This document shows, one piece after another, positions 32,063-40,584 of a stretch of 64,000 nt of DNA (positions are counted from its first letter, which is position 1; the number at the start of each line of letters is the position of its first letter). A program made the position numbers and the translations under genes. Below the pieces are notes generated by a model, which was given only the letters and a program-made list of their open reading frames with translations, was not told where the DNA came from and did no database searches. This DNA comes from JAPULR01 sp965238215 (GTDB lineage Bacteria > Chloroflexota > Dehalococcoidia > Lucifugimonadales > GCA-2712585): assembly GCA_965238215.1 (NCBI GenBank), contig OZ250180.1, forward strand, positions 1,550,001 through 1,614,000, in the 5' to 3' direction.

Positions 32063-33643
32063 ATGGCAGACGTTATCATTCGCAACGGTAGGATTATTGA
32101 CGGGGCGGGCAACCCCTGGTATCACGGCGACGTGGCAATCTCGAGCGGCGTAATATCCGCCGTTGGGGAAGTAAGGGAGTCCGCGCCGACGGTCATCGAC
32201 GCGGAGGGCCTCTGCGTCTGCCCGGGCTTCATCGACATGCACTCCCATCCGGACCTCACCCTCTTCTACAAGGACGTGGAGGACTACAAACTGCGCCAGG
32301 GCGTGACCACGGAGGTCGGCGGCAACTGCGGCTTCACCGCCGCGCCCCTCAGCGACGCCACCGCCGACGCCCTCCAGCGTTACACTGCCTTCATCACGCC
32401 TCCCAAGGGCGTGACGTGGGACTGGCGTACCTTCAGCGAATACCTCAACGCGGTGGAAGAGTCTCGCCCAGCCACCAACCAGGCGCCCCTGGTCGGCCAG
32501 GGGACAGTTCGCATAGCCGTCATGGGCTTCGAGGAGCGTGCACCTACTTCCGACGAGCTTCAACAGATGCAAGAACTCGTGCGAGAGGCCATGGAAGCCG
32601 GCTCTTTCGGCATTTCCACCGGCCTCATCTACGTCCCAGGAGCCTACGCCGCAACTGCGGAAATTACCGCCATGGCCCAAGTCGCTTCCAGGTTCGGCGG
32701 CTTCTACGCCACCCACATGCGTAACGAGGGGGACCACCTGATGGAGTCCATCGAAGAGACCTTGACCATCGGACGGGAGGCCAACCTACCCGTCCAGATC
32801 TCTCACCACAAGGCCACGGGAAGCGCAAATCACGGCAAGGTTGCCCAGTCTCTGGAACTCATCGGAGAGGCCCGACGGCAGGGCATGGACGTGACCGTGG
32901 ACCAGTACCCCTACGCCGCCGCCAGCACCACCCTCCAGGCCATTCTACCCCCGTGGGCCCAGGAGGGCGGCGTCGACCGGATTGTGTCGCGTCTGCAAGA
33001 CCCCGAGACTCGCAGCGTCATCGAAAGCCAGATACTGAACGAAAAGGGAGAGATCCGCACCGGCGGCGTTCTTGAGGACATCCTCATAACCTCCGCGAAG
33101 TCGGATGCCAACCAGCGATTCGCCGGACTCACCATCGGCGAAATCAGCGACCTTAAGAATAGCTCGCCGGTGGACACAACCCTGAACCTGCTCGTCGAGG
33201 ACCGCTGCGGCGTCGGAATGGTGATCTTCTCAATGGACGAGGAGGATGTGCGGACGGTGATGGCCAGCCCACACACAATGATCGGCTCCGACGGGCTGTT
33301 CCAGCTGGGCAATCCCCATCCGAGGATCTACGGCACCTATCCCCGAGTTCTGGGCAGGTACGTTCGGGAGGAGGGCATTCTCACCCTGGAGGAGGCGGTG
33401 CGAAAGATGACGTCCTTCCCCGCCCAGCGGCTGGGCCTGCACAGCAAGGGTGTGCTGCGTCCGGGGGCCGACGCGGACATCGTCGTATTCGACCCGGACA
33501 CCATCATCGACCGGGGGACTTTCCGGGACCCCAACCAGTATCCCGTGGGCATCGAATACGTGCTGGTCAACGGATGCATCAGCGTGTCGGAGGGGCGGTT
33601 TACGGGGGAGACGGCGGGACAGGTGCTGCGGAAGGGGAGGTAG
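32063..33643 (+). CDS. N-acyl-D-amino-acid deacylase-like amidohydrolase
   Basis: This 526-aa enzyme from ATG 32063 (AAAGGAG upstream) belongs to the D-aminoacylase group of the amidohydrolase superfamily, which removes acyl groups from N-acyl-D-amino acids. Landmarks are Gly-Phe-Ile-Asp-Met-His-Ser-His near residue 51 (the metal HxH), Gly-Gly-Asn-Cys-Gly-Phe near 88 (bridging Cys of the group), Ala-Thr-His-Met-Arg-Asn-Glu-Gly near 217, Ile-Ser-His-His-Lys near 245, Asp-Gln-Tyr-Pro-Tyr near 280 and Gly-Ser-Asp-Gly near 410. All expected ligands are present. It may recycle D-amino acids from peptidoglycan; the exact substrate is unproven. Confidence 0.87.
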   Translation: MADVIIRNGRIIDGAGNPWYHGDVAISSGVISAVGEVRESAPTVIDAEGLCVCPGFIDMHSHPDLTLFYKDVEDYKLRQGVTTEVGGNCGFTAAPLSDATADALQRYTAFITPPKGVTWDWRTFSEYLNAVEESRPATNQAPLVGQGTVRIAVMGFEERAPTSDELQQMQELVREAMEAGSFGISTGLIYVPGAYAATAEITAMAQVASRFGGFYATHMRNEGDHLMESIEETLTIGREANLPVQISHHKATGSANHGKVAQSLELIGEARRQGMDVTVDQYPYAAASTTLQAILPPWAQEGGVDRIVSRLQDPETRSVIESQILNEKGEIRTGGVLEDILITSAKSDANQRFAGLTIGEISDLKNSSPVDTTLNLLVEDRCGVGMVIFSMDEEDVRTVMASPHTMIGSDGLFQLGNPHPRIYGTYPRVLGRYVREEGILTLEEAVRKMTSFPAQRLGLHSKGVLRPGADADIVVFDPDTIIDRGTFRDPNQYPVGIEYVLVNGCISVSEGRFTGETAGQVLRKGR

Positions 33644-33796
33644 CGCCGCCGGGAATCCTCCCCCTCAATTGGCGGATATTTTCGTCAATACGACTGTACG
33701 CAACCCTTTATGGCTACAGTATTCTATCATATATTGACATGATTCAACATTTACCGCATCATGGCTTGAAAATCTCTTGCACCCTAGGAAGCAGTC

Positions 33797-34288
33797 TTGG
33801 AAGTCAACGACACACCATCGGAGCTGATGTCCCTGCCACAATTGGCCCGATACCTGGCCATGAAGGAGCGCACCATCTATGACTGGGCCCAATCAGGAAA
33901 AATCCCTGCGTTCAAGCTCGGCGCCACGTGGCGGTTCCGCCGGTCAGAGATAGAGGCGTGGCTGGAGACTCAGCGGGTAGGGCTTGACGTCTCCTCCCCC
34001 CACGCGCCCCTGGTACCACCAGTACAGCCCCCGTTGACGGCGTGGGAGGTCCGCCGGCAGAAGGAGAAAGCTCACCGGCAACTAGTTGAGGCCTGCCGAG
34101 AGGAAATTGAAATGGTCATCCGCGACGAGAGCCGAAGCGTGTTTGTTATTGACCAGTTTACATACCAGTTCGGGGCCGACGTGGTAAGGGAAGTGGTGGA
34201 CCAGCTTCGAAAGGAGAAGCTAATCACTATTTCAGAGCACCGGGGACGAGACGGAGAGAAAGTCAAAGTCATTGGAAGGAGGAACTGA
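33797..34288 (+). CDS. Excisionase-type helix-turn-helix DNA-binding protein
   Basis: About 163 aa from TTG 33797 (AGGAAG upstream). Residues 10-55 are a MerR/excisionase-like winged helix: Leu-Ala-Arg-Tyr-Leu-Ala-Met-Lys-Glu-Arg-Thr-Ile-Tyr-Asp-Trp then Ile-Pro-Ala-Phe-Lys-Leu-Gly, Trp-Arg-Phe. The C-terminal half is a second, uncharacterised helical domain. It ends 1 base before the GTG of the next gene. A weak promoter (TTGACA at 33734) lies upstream. Proteins of this type occur as regulators and in mobile elements, and this one sits beside a restriction-modification island. Confidence 0.75.
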   Translation: MEVNDTPSELMSLPQLARYLAMKERTIYDWAQSGKIPAFKLGATWRFRRSEIEAWLETQRVGLDVSSPHAPLVPPVQPPLTAWEVRRQKEKAHRQLVEACREEIEMVIRDESRSVFVIDQFTYQFGADVVREVVDQLRKEKLITISEHRGRDGEKVKVIGRRN

Positions 34289-34289
34289 A

Positions 34290-34619
34290 GTGGCATTTCT
34301 GGGACTAGGGAAGCCAAGGAAGCTCGAAGATCTCAAGATTGACGACCTCCGCAGGGAGAGAGTGAAGCAGGAGATGGAGCAGGACATGCTGTTGACGGCC
34401 ATTCAGCGGGCCCAACAGGAGTACGACCGCCTGTTGGAGATGGCGTCGGAGCCGGGGGTAAACGATGCGGAAAGGAATGTGGCGGCCTACAGGATGAGCC
34501 ACGCGTCTCCGAGGGGCGGGTGTTGGGGAAGGGGCGGTAGGTTCCGCGGATCCCTTGGCCTTGAAGACCAACTGACCTTTGCTGTTCGACGCCGGCAAAC
34601 CCTTGTCGGTGGAATATAA
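34290..34619 (+). CDS. Truncated coiled-coil protein
   Basis: From GTG 34290 (GGAGG upstream) the first ~70 residues look like the start of a small coiled-coil protein: Phe-Leu-Gly-Leu-Gly-Lys-Pro-Arg-Lys-Leu-Glu-Asp-Leu, then long charged helices. After Tyr-Arg-Met-Ser-His-Ala-Ser the sequence turns abruptly into a Gly/Arg-rich tail with no family character. Similar proteins that I recall are about 150 aa and stay helical. I read it as a gene cut near 34508 by the arrival of the restriction-modification island that follows. It may still be translated. Confidence 0.5.
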   Translation: MAFLGLGKPRKLEDLKIDDLRRERVKQEMEQDMLLTAIQRAQQEYDRLLEMASEPGVNDAERNVAAYRMSHASPRGGCWGRGGRFRGSLGLEDQLTFAVRRRQTLVGGI

Positions 34620-34666
34620 CAAATGGTACAACTGTCGGTATCAGGTCAGGTATACGGAGGACGAAC

Positions 34667-36547
34667 ATGAGGCGTAGGCGTAACACCGCGGCGGCGACGG
34701 AAGTTGACGCGTATGTCTTCATCAAGCGCAAACTCAAGGAGCTTGGATGGAATGCAAGCAATCCAACACGTAATCCGGAGGGGCAAGTCTATACTCAGAA
34801 TGAATGTCTGTCTGATCCGCACATCAAGGCTTGTCTTAATTTAGACCGCCCCGAGAATATCGTTAGAGTGACTGATGAGAACCTTTGGATAATTGAGGCT
34901 AAACGCTATCAACGGCAACTTGACGAAGCTGTTGAAGAAAGCCGTGAGTATGCGGACCAAATCAACAGTGGGAACTTTTATCAGGTTCGCATTGTCTCCG
35001 GTGTGGCAGGAAACGACGATGACGGCTTTGTCGTGCGAACGCAATTCCTGCTACAGGAACGTTGGCAAACTGTCCAAATAAACTCGATAGACGCAACAGG
35101 TCTGCTTTCTCCTGTTGAATGCCAGACTCTACTAGAAACGAAGCAAGCCAACATTGAAGATCCACCGATTGACGAACGTCGTTTTGTTCTGACAGCCGAG
35201 AGAATAAACACTATTCTTCACGAGGGATCAGTGAATCCCCATCTGCGCGGTCATGTGGTATCAGCATTGCTGCTATCTATGCTAAGTGCGGACGGGCCAA
35301 ACATTGAAATACGGGATACGACTATCTTAATCGAAGACATCAACACGCGCGTTCGGAGTGTGCTTGATCGTCAAGGCAAGTTGGGTTTCCATGAGCATAT
35401 TAGGATTCCATTGCCTTCTGCGACGGACAATCATGTAAAATTCCGCCGCGCCTTGGTTGAATCTCTTCAGGAACTCAGAGGATTGAATATCCACTCAGCC
35501 ATGAAGTCAGGGGAGGATTGGCTGGGAACATTCTATGAAGTCTTTTTAAAGTACGCCCGATGGGCACAAGACCTTGGAATAGTCCTAACACCTCGGCATA
35601 TCACGCGATTCGCAGCCCGCGCTATGAGCATCAGCGCCCGGGACATTGTGTATGACCCAACTTGTGGGACGGGGGGATTTCTCGTTTCGGCTTTTGAGGA
35701 AGTCAAAAAGTCCTCAACTACAAAGCAAGTTGATAAGTTCAAGAGAACTTCGGTGTTCGGGTTGGAGCAAGACGATGGGATTGCGGCTCTTGCTATAGTG
35801 AATATGATATTCCGCGGCGATGGCAAGAACAACATTGCACAAGCGAACTGCTTGGCAAAATTTCTTGCACCAGCGGATAGTCCAGAGGGACCTACTGCAA
35901 AATTCGTGAGTGAGCAATCCGCGTCCCCGCCCGTCACCCGTGTCCTTATGAATCCGCCATTTGCGCAAGCGGACAAAGAATACGAATTTGTTGTGCACGC
36001 GCTCCGGCAAATGGAGGACTATGGGCTATTGTTCAGCATCCTTCCGTATTCTGTGATGGTAAAGCCCGGAGAATTCAGGGCATGGCGCAGAAACCTACTC
36101 AAAGAACACTCGCTCATGGCGGTGGTCACATTACCAATTGACACATTCTACCCGGTAAGTGCCCCACCGGTGGGCATATTCGTCAGGAAGGGAACGCCCC
36201 ACCATAGTGAACAGAACACCCTTTGGATACGGGCGGAAACGGATGGTCACCTAAAATCCAAAGGTAAGCGGCTTCCCAATCCAAACACTACAAATCAATT
36301 GGAGGACTGTATCCCGACGTTGAGGGCTTTTCTCAACGACCCGCAGATCAAAGTGCAAAGCCATCCGCGGCACATGATTGCAACGCCAATAGACTTTGAC
36401 GACAACCTCTTTGAACTAGTTCCGGAAGCCTATCTCGAACAAGAAACACTCTCAGCAGAAGAAGTAGTGCAAGGTGTCGACGACATTCTACGTGACTGCG
36501 CTGCTTTCATGGTCCGGAACCGTATTAAATCGACTTGGGACTCGTAG
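34667..36547 (+). CDS. BcgI-like restriction-modification A subunit (nuclease + N6-adenine methyltransferase)
   Basis: At 626 aa this fuses three parts. Residues 1-130 hold a PD-(D/E)XK-type nuclease (Pro62-Glu63, then Glu77-Ala-Lys79). A helical linker resembles HsdM. The methyltransferase core has Asp-Pro-Thr-Cys-Gly-Thr-Gly-Gly near 329-336 (SAM loop) and Asn-Pro-Pro-Phe near 428 (catalytic motif IV). Domain order and length match BcgI-type type IIB enzymes, whose A subunit both cuts and methylates while a ~340-aa B subunit gives specificity; the next gene fits that. Base composition is AT-richer than neighbours, indicating acquisition. GGAGG precedes ATG. All active-site residues are present. 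Confidence 0.85.
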   Translation: MRRRRNTAAATEVDAYVFIKRKLKELGWNASNPTRNPEGQVYTQNECLSDPHIKACLNLDRPENIVRVTDENLWIIEAKRYQRQLDEAVEESREYADQINSGNFYQVRIVSGVAGNDDDGFVVRTQFLLQERWQTVQINSIDATGLLSPVECQTLLETKQANIEDPPIDERRFVLTAERINTILHEGSVNPHLRGHVVSALLLSMLSADGPNIEIRDTTILIEDINTRVRSVLDRQGKLGFHEHIRIPLPSATDNHVKFRRALVESLQELRGLNIHSAMKSGEDWLGTFYEVFLKYARWAQDLGIVLTPRHITRFAARAMSISARDIVYDPTCGTGGFLVSAFEEVKKSSTTKQVDKFKRTSVFGLEQDDGIAALAIVNMIFRGDGKNNIAQANCLAKFLAPADSPEGPTAKFVSEQSASPPVTRVLMNPPFAQADKEYEFVVHALRQMEDYGLLFSILPYSVMVKPGEFRAWRRNLLKEHSLMAVVTLPIDTFYPVSAPPVGIFVRKGTPHHSEQNTLWIRAETDGHLKSKGKRLPNPNTTNQLEDCIPTLRAFLNDPQIKVQSHPRHMIATPIDFDDNLFELVPEAYLEQETLSAEEVVQGVDDILRDCAAFMVRNRIKSTWDS

Positions 36548-36558
36548 GCAGAATATAG

Positions 36559-37611
36559 ATGCGCGTAAGGATGGATCAAGTCTTCAAAATCAAATCGGGG
36601 GATTACCACGCAGTGTCCGAACTAGACTACGGTCAAATCCCTTTGGTGTCGTGCGGAGAGGTTAATCATGGGTTTATCGGACGCTTCGATATTCCTATTG
36701 AGCACAGGTACAGTAACGCGGTTACAGTCGCCTACAACGGCAAGCCGCTTACAGCGAAGTACAGACCATACGAATTTGGAGCGAAAGATGATGTTGGTGT
36801 GTGCTTGCCGCACAAACCGTTGAGTGATTTGGCATTGGTTTACCTAGCTGCTCTATTGAATTCGATGCGTTGGAGATTCTCATATGGCCGGAAGTGCTTC
36901 AGAAATAAACTGAGTCAGATGGAGATTGATATTCCTGCTGTACGTCAGGGTGGGCACATCCGAATTGATGAATCCCATATCGCCAAGCTCGCACACGTTC
37001 AGAATTTGGATATGCGGCCCGTATCAGAGGAGCACGAAAACCAGAAGAAAATAGCACCAATACTCAAATGGGAAACAAGGCGGCTTGATGAACTCTTCCT
37101 ACTGCAACGAGGTGATTTCCACTCACTAAAGGACTTGAGGACTGGCACTTATGCAACAGTTTCCCGTACAGAGCGAGACAACGGTGTTGTCGGATATTTC
37201 GAGCGCCCAGAAGGAAGCATGCAGTTCCAGCCGGGATTGATAACGGTAAGTACGGTCAGCGGGGACGCCTTTGTCCAAGTAACGGAATTCATAGCAACCG
37301 ACAATGTAATTGTTTGTATACCTCGTAATGGTAAGCGTATCACGACCGCTTGCTTTATGGCCGCAATGATTAACAATCAAAAGTGGAGATACAGCTATGG
37401 CAGGCAGTGCTATAAAGAAAAACTTTCGGCTCTCTCCATTCAGGTCCCCATGCGTGATGGTCATATAGACGAAGCCGCTATTGAGACAATTGTAGAGCGC
37501 CAACCGTACTGGCCCTACGTCCGTACACGAGCAGCGACTGAGGCCCGCAACCTCCGCGGCATCGGCTGGGAGGGCGACCTAGACGTAATGCGGTCTTCAT
37601 CCTCACCGTGA
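36559..37611 (+). CDS. BcgI-like specificity (B) subunit with a foreign C-terminal tail
   Basis: This 350-aa protein has two target-recognition halves. Each contains a near-identical element: Trp-Arg-Phe-Ser-Tyr-Gly-Arg-Lys-Cys near residue 112 and Trp-Arg-Tyr-Ser-Tyr-Gly-Arg-Gln-Cys near 276, each followed by a Lys-Leu-Ser. This suits recognition of a bipartite DNA site. It lies 11 bases after the A subunit. The last ~25 residues (Glu-Ala-Arg-Asn-Leu-Arg-Gly then Gly-Trp-Glu-Gly-Asp-Leu-Asp) do not belong to this family but match the end of VapB-type antitoxins. The stop overlaps vapC by 4 bases. Start ATG 36559; ATG 36571 is an alternative. Confidence 0.8.
   Translation: MRVRMDQVFKIKSGDYHAVSELDYGQIPLVSCGEVNHGFIGRFDIPIEHRYSNAVTVAYNGKPLTAKYRPYEFGAKDDVGVCLPHKPLSDLALVYLAALLNSMRWRFSYGRKCFRNKLSQMEIDIPAVRQGGHIRIDESHIAKLAHVQNLDMRPVSEEHENQKKIAPILKWETRRLDELFLLQRGDFHSLKDLRTGTYATVSRTERDNGVVGYFERPEGSMQFQPGLITVSTVSGDAFVQVTEFIATDNVIVCIPRNGKRITTACFMAAMINNQKWRYSYGRQCYKEKLSALSIQVPMRDGHIDEAAIETIVERQPYWPYVRTRAATEARNLRGIGWEGDLDVMRSSSSP
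37540..37611 (+). pseudogene. VapB antitoxin C-terminal remnant fused to the specificity subunit
   Basis: In frame with the specificity gene, residues about 328-350 read Glu-Ala-Arg-Asn-Leu-Arg-Gly, Gly-Trp-Glu-Gly-Asp-Leu-Asp, Met-Arg. This is the characteristic toxin-binding end of one VapB group. The GTGA overlap with the following vapC is the normal vapBC junction. The DNA-binding N-terminal two thirds of the antitoxin are missing. Confidence 0.65.
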
Positions 37612-38003
37612 TTCTGGTCGACTCCTCAGCCTGGATAGAGTTTCTTCGAGACACGGGATCTACGGTCTGCGAGGCGGTGGACCGGTTGCTAGCGCAGGAA
37701 GTGGCCGTCTGCGACGTCATAAACATGGAGATCCTCGCCGGCGCTCGTGACGAATCGCACTTGGCAAGCCTACGACGCCTGCTAGCTAGGGCCGCCATGA
37801 TCCGTACTCGACCAACGGACTATGAAGACGCGGCTGCGCTCTATCGTCGCTGCCGCCGGCGAGGAGAGACCGTTCGCAAGCTGGTCGACTGTCTGATCGC
37901 CTCGGTAGCCATACGCGCCGGCGTGGCCGTTCTGCACCAGGATGCTGATTTCGACATCCTAGACCGTCATACGGAACTGCAAGTACACCAATCCAATCCT
38001 TAA
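37608..38003 (+). CDS. VapC-type PIN toxin (antitoxin replaced)
   Basis: A 131-aa PIN ribonuclease from GTG 37608. Acidic positions are intact: Asp5 in Leu-Val-Asp-Ser-Ser-Ala-Trp, Glu43 in Asn-Met-Glu-Ile, Asp in Lys-Leu-Val-Asp-Cys-Leu-Ile-Ala near 95, and the late His-Gln-Asp-Ala-Asp-Phe-Asp. Composition is GC-rich like the host, unlike the AT-richer genes before it. Its usual partner survives only as a tail on the upstream protein, so how the toxin is held in check is unclear. Confidence 0.82.
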   Translation: MILVDSSAWIEFLRDTGSTVCEAVDRLLAQEVAVCDVINMEILAGARDESHLASLRRLLARAAMIRTRPTDYEDAAALYRRCRRRGETVRKLVDCLIASVAIRAGVAVLHQDADFDILDRHTELQVHQSNP

Positions 38004-38020
38004 CACATTCTTACCCCTGA

Positions 38021-38049
38021 TTGACACTCACTCTATATTCTGATGCAAT
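38021..38049 (+). promoter_or_regulatory. Promoter of the Asp-box gene
   Basis: TTGACA (38021-38026), 17 bases, TGCAAT (38044-38049), followed by an AGGAGG-type site just before the ATG at 38094. Confidence 0.5.
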
Positions 38050-38093
38050 AGGGGCGGTACGCATTCACAAATTTAGGGCTAGGAGGCGCCGCT

Positions 38094-39107
38094 ATGATTA
38101 ACACCTTCGTCTACGTTGGACTCGGCACGGAAGGAGGCTCCGAAGGCCACGGCCTCTACCGCCGCTCCCTTGACGGCGACTCTTGGGAGCTTAAGGTTGA
38201 CGGACTTCCTCCCGACCCTGAAATCCGCGTCATAGCCATCGCGCCCAACGACCCCGCAGTCATCTACGCCGGCGCGCAGGACGGCCTCTACCGCAGCAGC
38301 GATCGCGGAGACTCCTGGGAGAAGATGACCCTGCCGGGCGAACCCGTGCCCGTCTGGTCTGTTGCCTTCCATCCTCACAACCCCCGCGTCGTCTACGCCG
38401 GTGGTGAAGAAACCAAGCTCTACGTATCCGAAGACGGCGGCGAAAGCTGGGAGCTAATGCCCATCAGCGCCACTTTCCCTTCGGTAACCACCACACCCCG
38501 CCTGATGCCCAAGCGGGTCATAGGCTTGGCCCTAGACCCGGACCGTCCGTCGGACATGTACGCAGCTATCGAGGTGGGCGGGCTTCTGAGAAGCACCGAC
38601 GGCGGAGCCACCTGGGAGAGCGTAAGCGAAGGCCACTACCAGAACGACGACCCGGTGGACATGCACAGCGTGCTGGTCAGCAGCCACCGCCCGCGGCACA
38701 TCTCCGCCATCTCCCGCATCGGCCTCTCCAGAAGCGCCGACGGCGGCGACCACTGGTCTCCAGGGAGAATCCAGATGCTCAGCCAGCGGGGCACCTACTG
38801 CAGGGTGATTCGGGAAGACCCCCATGACCCCAACACCCTCTACGTTGGCGCAGGGCCTGAGTTTGGGGGCAACCCGGGCGCGCTGTTTCGTAGTAGAGAC
38901 AGTGGCGACAGTTGGCAGCAGGTGGACATGGGCCTGACGCTGGATTCCACCCTCTTCGGCTTCGCCATCAACGCTGCCGACCCGAGCCAGATGTACGGGG
39001 CCACCCGCCACGGACAGGTGGTGGGCACCCACGACGGCGGCCAAACCTGGGAAGACCGCTCGCTGCCCCAGGGAATCAGCGAAGTCAACGCCCTGGCCAT
39101 CGGCTAG
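38094..39107 (+). CDS. Asp-box (BNR/sialidase-like) beta-propeller protein
   Basis: A 337-aa protein of repeated blades carrying Asp-box turns. Ser-Xaa-Asp-Xaa-Gly-Xaa-Ser/Thr-Trp occurs near residues 65, 112, 172, 215, 265 and 315, with intervening Pro-Xaa-Xaa-Val-Tyr-Ala-Gly strands. Such propellers occur in sialidases, sortilin-like and photosystem-assembly-like proteins; no sialidase catalytic residues are evident. No signal peptide is seen. It lies ahead of an amidohydrolase gene with a 150-base gap, so co-function is uncertain. Confidence 0.85.
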   Translation: MINTFVYVGLGTEGGSEGHGLYRRSLDGDSWELKVDGLPPDPEIRVIAIAPNDPAVIYAGAQDGLYRSSDRGDSWEKMTLPGEPVPVWSVAFHPHNPRVVYAGGEETKLYVSEDGGESWELMPISATFPSVTTTPRLMPKRVIGLALDPDRPSDMYAAIEVGGLLRSTDGGATWESVSEGHYQNDDPVDMHSVLVSSHRPRHISAISRIGLSRSADGGDHWSPGRIQMLSQRGTYCRVIREDPHDPNTLYVGAGPEFGGNPGALFRSRDSGDSWQQVDMGLTLDSTLFGFAINAADPSQMYGATRHGQVVGTHDGGQTWEDRSLPQGISEVNALAIG

Positions 39108-39259
39108 AATTGGGCTGCCTAGTGTCGAAAGCCACCACCCCACCTATAGCATCAGACAGGAACATCGCAGGGGCGGGGTCGCACTACGCCGCCTACTACG
39201 CTTGGGCCAATTAGCGGCCGGGAATTCTCGCCAAAACTAAATCTGTTAGGAGAATCAGA

Positions 39260-40501
39260 ATGTCCATCCCCGCCACAACGGTTATCAAAGCCAAGGCAGT
39301 AATTGACGGCACAAGCGATAGGCCCTTCGAGCACGCCGCCGTCATTGTCGAGGGCGACACCATCAAGGACGTGGTCCAGGGAGACCTGTCCGGCCTTCCC
39401 AGCGGCCCCCACGTTCGTACCCTGGACTATCCTGAGGGCTATCTTCTGCCGGGGATGGTGGACGCCCATACCCACCTGATCTTCGGCGAATTTGGTTCAT
39501 CCTACGAAGAGGTCATGGAGAACGACTCCGATCAGATAATGCTGCTGCGGGCCGCCAGGAACGCCCTCACCCATCTCCACGCGGGCGTTACGACAATGAG
39601 GGAGAACGGCGCCCGCAACCGCGTGACCTTCGACCTACGGGAGGGCGCGCGTCGAGGCTACACCACCACCCCACGCCTCTACCTCTGCGGACGTCCCGTT
39701 ACCCTCACAGGCGGCCATTTCTACTGGTGCAACCAGGAGGCCGACGGTGAAGACGGGGTGCGCGCCGCCGTGCGGGAGTTGGTTAAGGACGGCGCAGACC
39801 ACATCAAGATCATGGCATCCGGCGGAGGCACGGCCATCACCGACAACCGCAGGACTTCCTACAGTGTCGAAGAGCTGCGGGCCATAGTCGACGAAGCCCA
39901 TAACTTCGGCAAGCTCACCACCGCCCACTGCCTGGCCACCCAGAGTCTCGTCAACGCCCTGGAAGCGGGGGTGGACATGATCGAGCACGCCGGATTTATC
40001 GAGCCAGACGGCTCCTTCAAGTACGACCAACACATCGCCGAGCGCATCGCCGAACAGGGCGTGCACGTCAGCCCGACGGTGCAGACGGGGTACCGACAGC
40101 GGGAGGCGCTGTTGGCCAAGGAGTTGGAGCGCCCGCTGACCGCGGAGGAACAGGGCCGGCTGGACGGCCTCAAGGCCAAGTGCGAAAGCCAGATGGAGTT
40201 TCTTGGGCGGATGTGGACGGAATGCGGCATCAGCATCATCTCCGGCACCGACGCCATTCAGATTTTCGGCGACTACTGCCTGGGGCTGGAGCTTATGGCC
40301 GAAGCCGGCATGAGCAACATGGACGTAATCCGTGCTTCTACCAGCGTGGCGGCCAAGTCCATCGGCGCGGGCGACATCTTCGGCAGCTTGACGCCTGGTC
40401 TGGGCGCAGACATGGTCGTGGTGGACAAGGACCCGCTGGAGGACATTCGCGCCCTCCGCTCCATGACCATGGTCATGCGGGCCGGAGATCAGATAGTCTA
40501 G
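39260..40501 (+). CDS. Metal-dependent amidohydrolase (imidazolonepropionase/prolidase-like)
   Basis: This 413-aa TIM-barrel hydrolase has Gly-Met-Val-Asp-Ala-His-Thr-His near residue 68 (metal HxH), Asp-His-Ile-Lys-Ile-Met-Ala-Ser-Gly-Gly near 178 (carboxylated Lys position), Thr-Ala-His-Cys near 218, Ile-Glu-His-Ala-Gly near 243 and Ser-Gly-Thr-Asp near 330. This set matches the amidohydrolase group annotated as Xaa-Pro dipeptidases and imidazolonepropionase-like enzymes. The true substrate is not known. GGAGAA precedes ATG. Confidence 0.87.
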   Translation: MSIPATTVIKAKAVIDGTSDRPFEHAAVIVEGDTIKDVVQGDLSGLPSGPHVRTLDYPEGYLLPGMVDAHTHLIFGEFGSSYEEVMENDSDQIMLLRAARNALTHLHAGVTTMRENGARNRVTFDLREGARRGYTTTPRLYLCGRPVTLTGGHFYWCNQEADGEDGVRAAVRELVKDGADHIKIMASGGGTAITDNRRTSYSVEELRAIVDEAHNFGKLTTAHCLATQSLVNALEAGVDMIEHAGFIEPDGSFKYDQHIAERIAEQGVHVSPTVQTGYRQREALLAKELERPLTAEEQGRLDGLKAKCESQMEFLGRMWTECGISIISGTDAIQIFGDYCLGLELMAEAGMSNMDVIRASTSVAAKSIGAGDIFGSLTPGLGADMVVVDKDPLEDIRALRSMTMVMRAGDQIV

Positions 40502-40535
40502 CCCTACACCCTACGGGCGGAACCAACCATTCCTT

Positions 40536-40584
40536 TAGGGGCAGGTTTGAAATTCTTTAGGGGCAGGTTTCAAACCTGCCCCTA
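40536..40584. repeat. Palindromic repeat, copies 2a/2b
   Basis: TAGGGGCAGGTTTGAAA at 40536 is followed by a complete palindrome TAGGGGCAGGTTT-CAAACCTGCCCCTA at 40558-40584. It lies between two convergent genes and reaches the stop codon of the MFS gene, so it probably ends both transcripts. Confidence 0.7.

Noticed and set aside
36474..36665. Separate small gene between the two restriction-modification genes
   Set aside because: It overlaps both genes in another frame and lacks a ribosome site.
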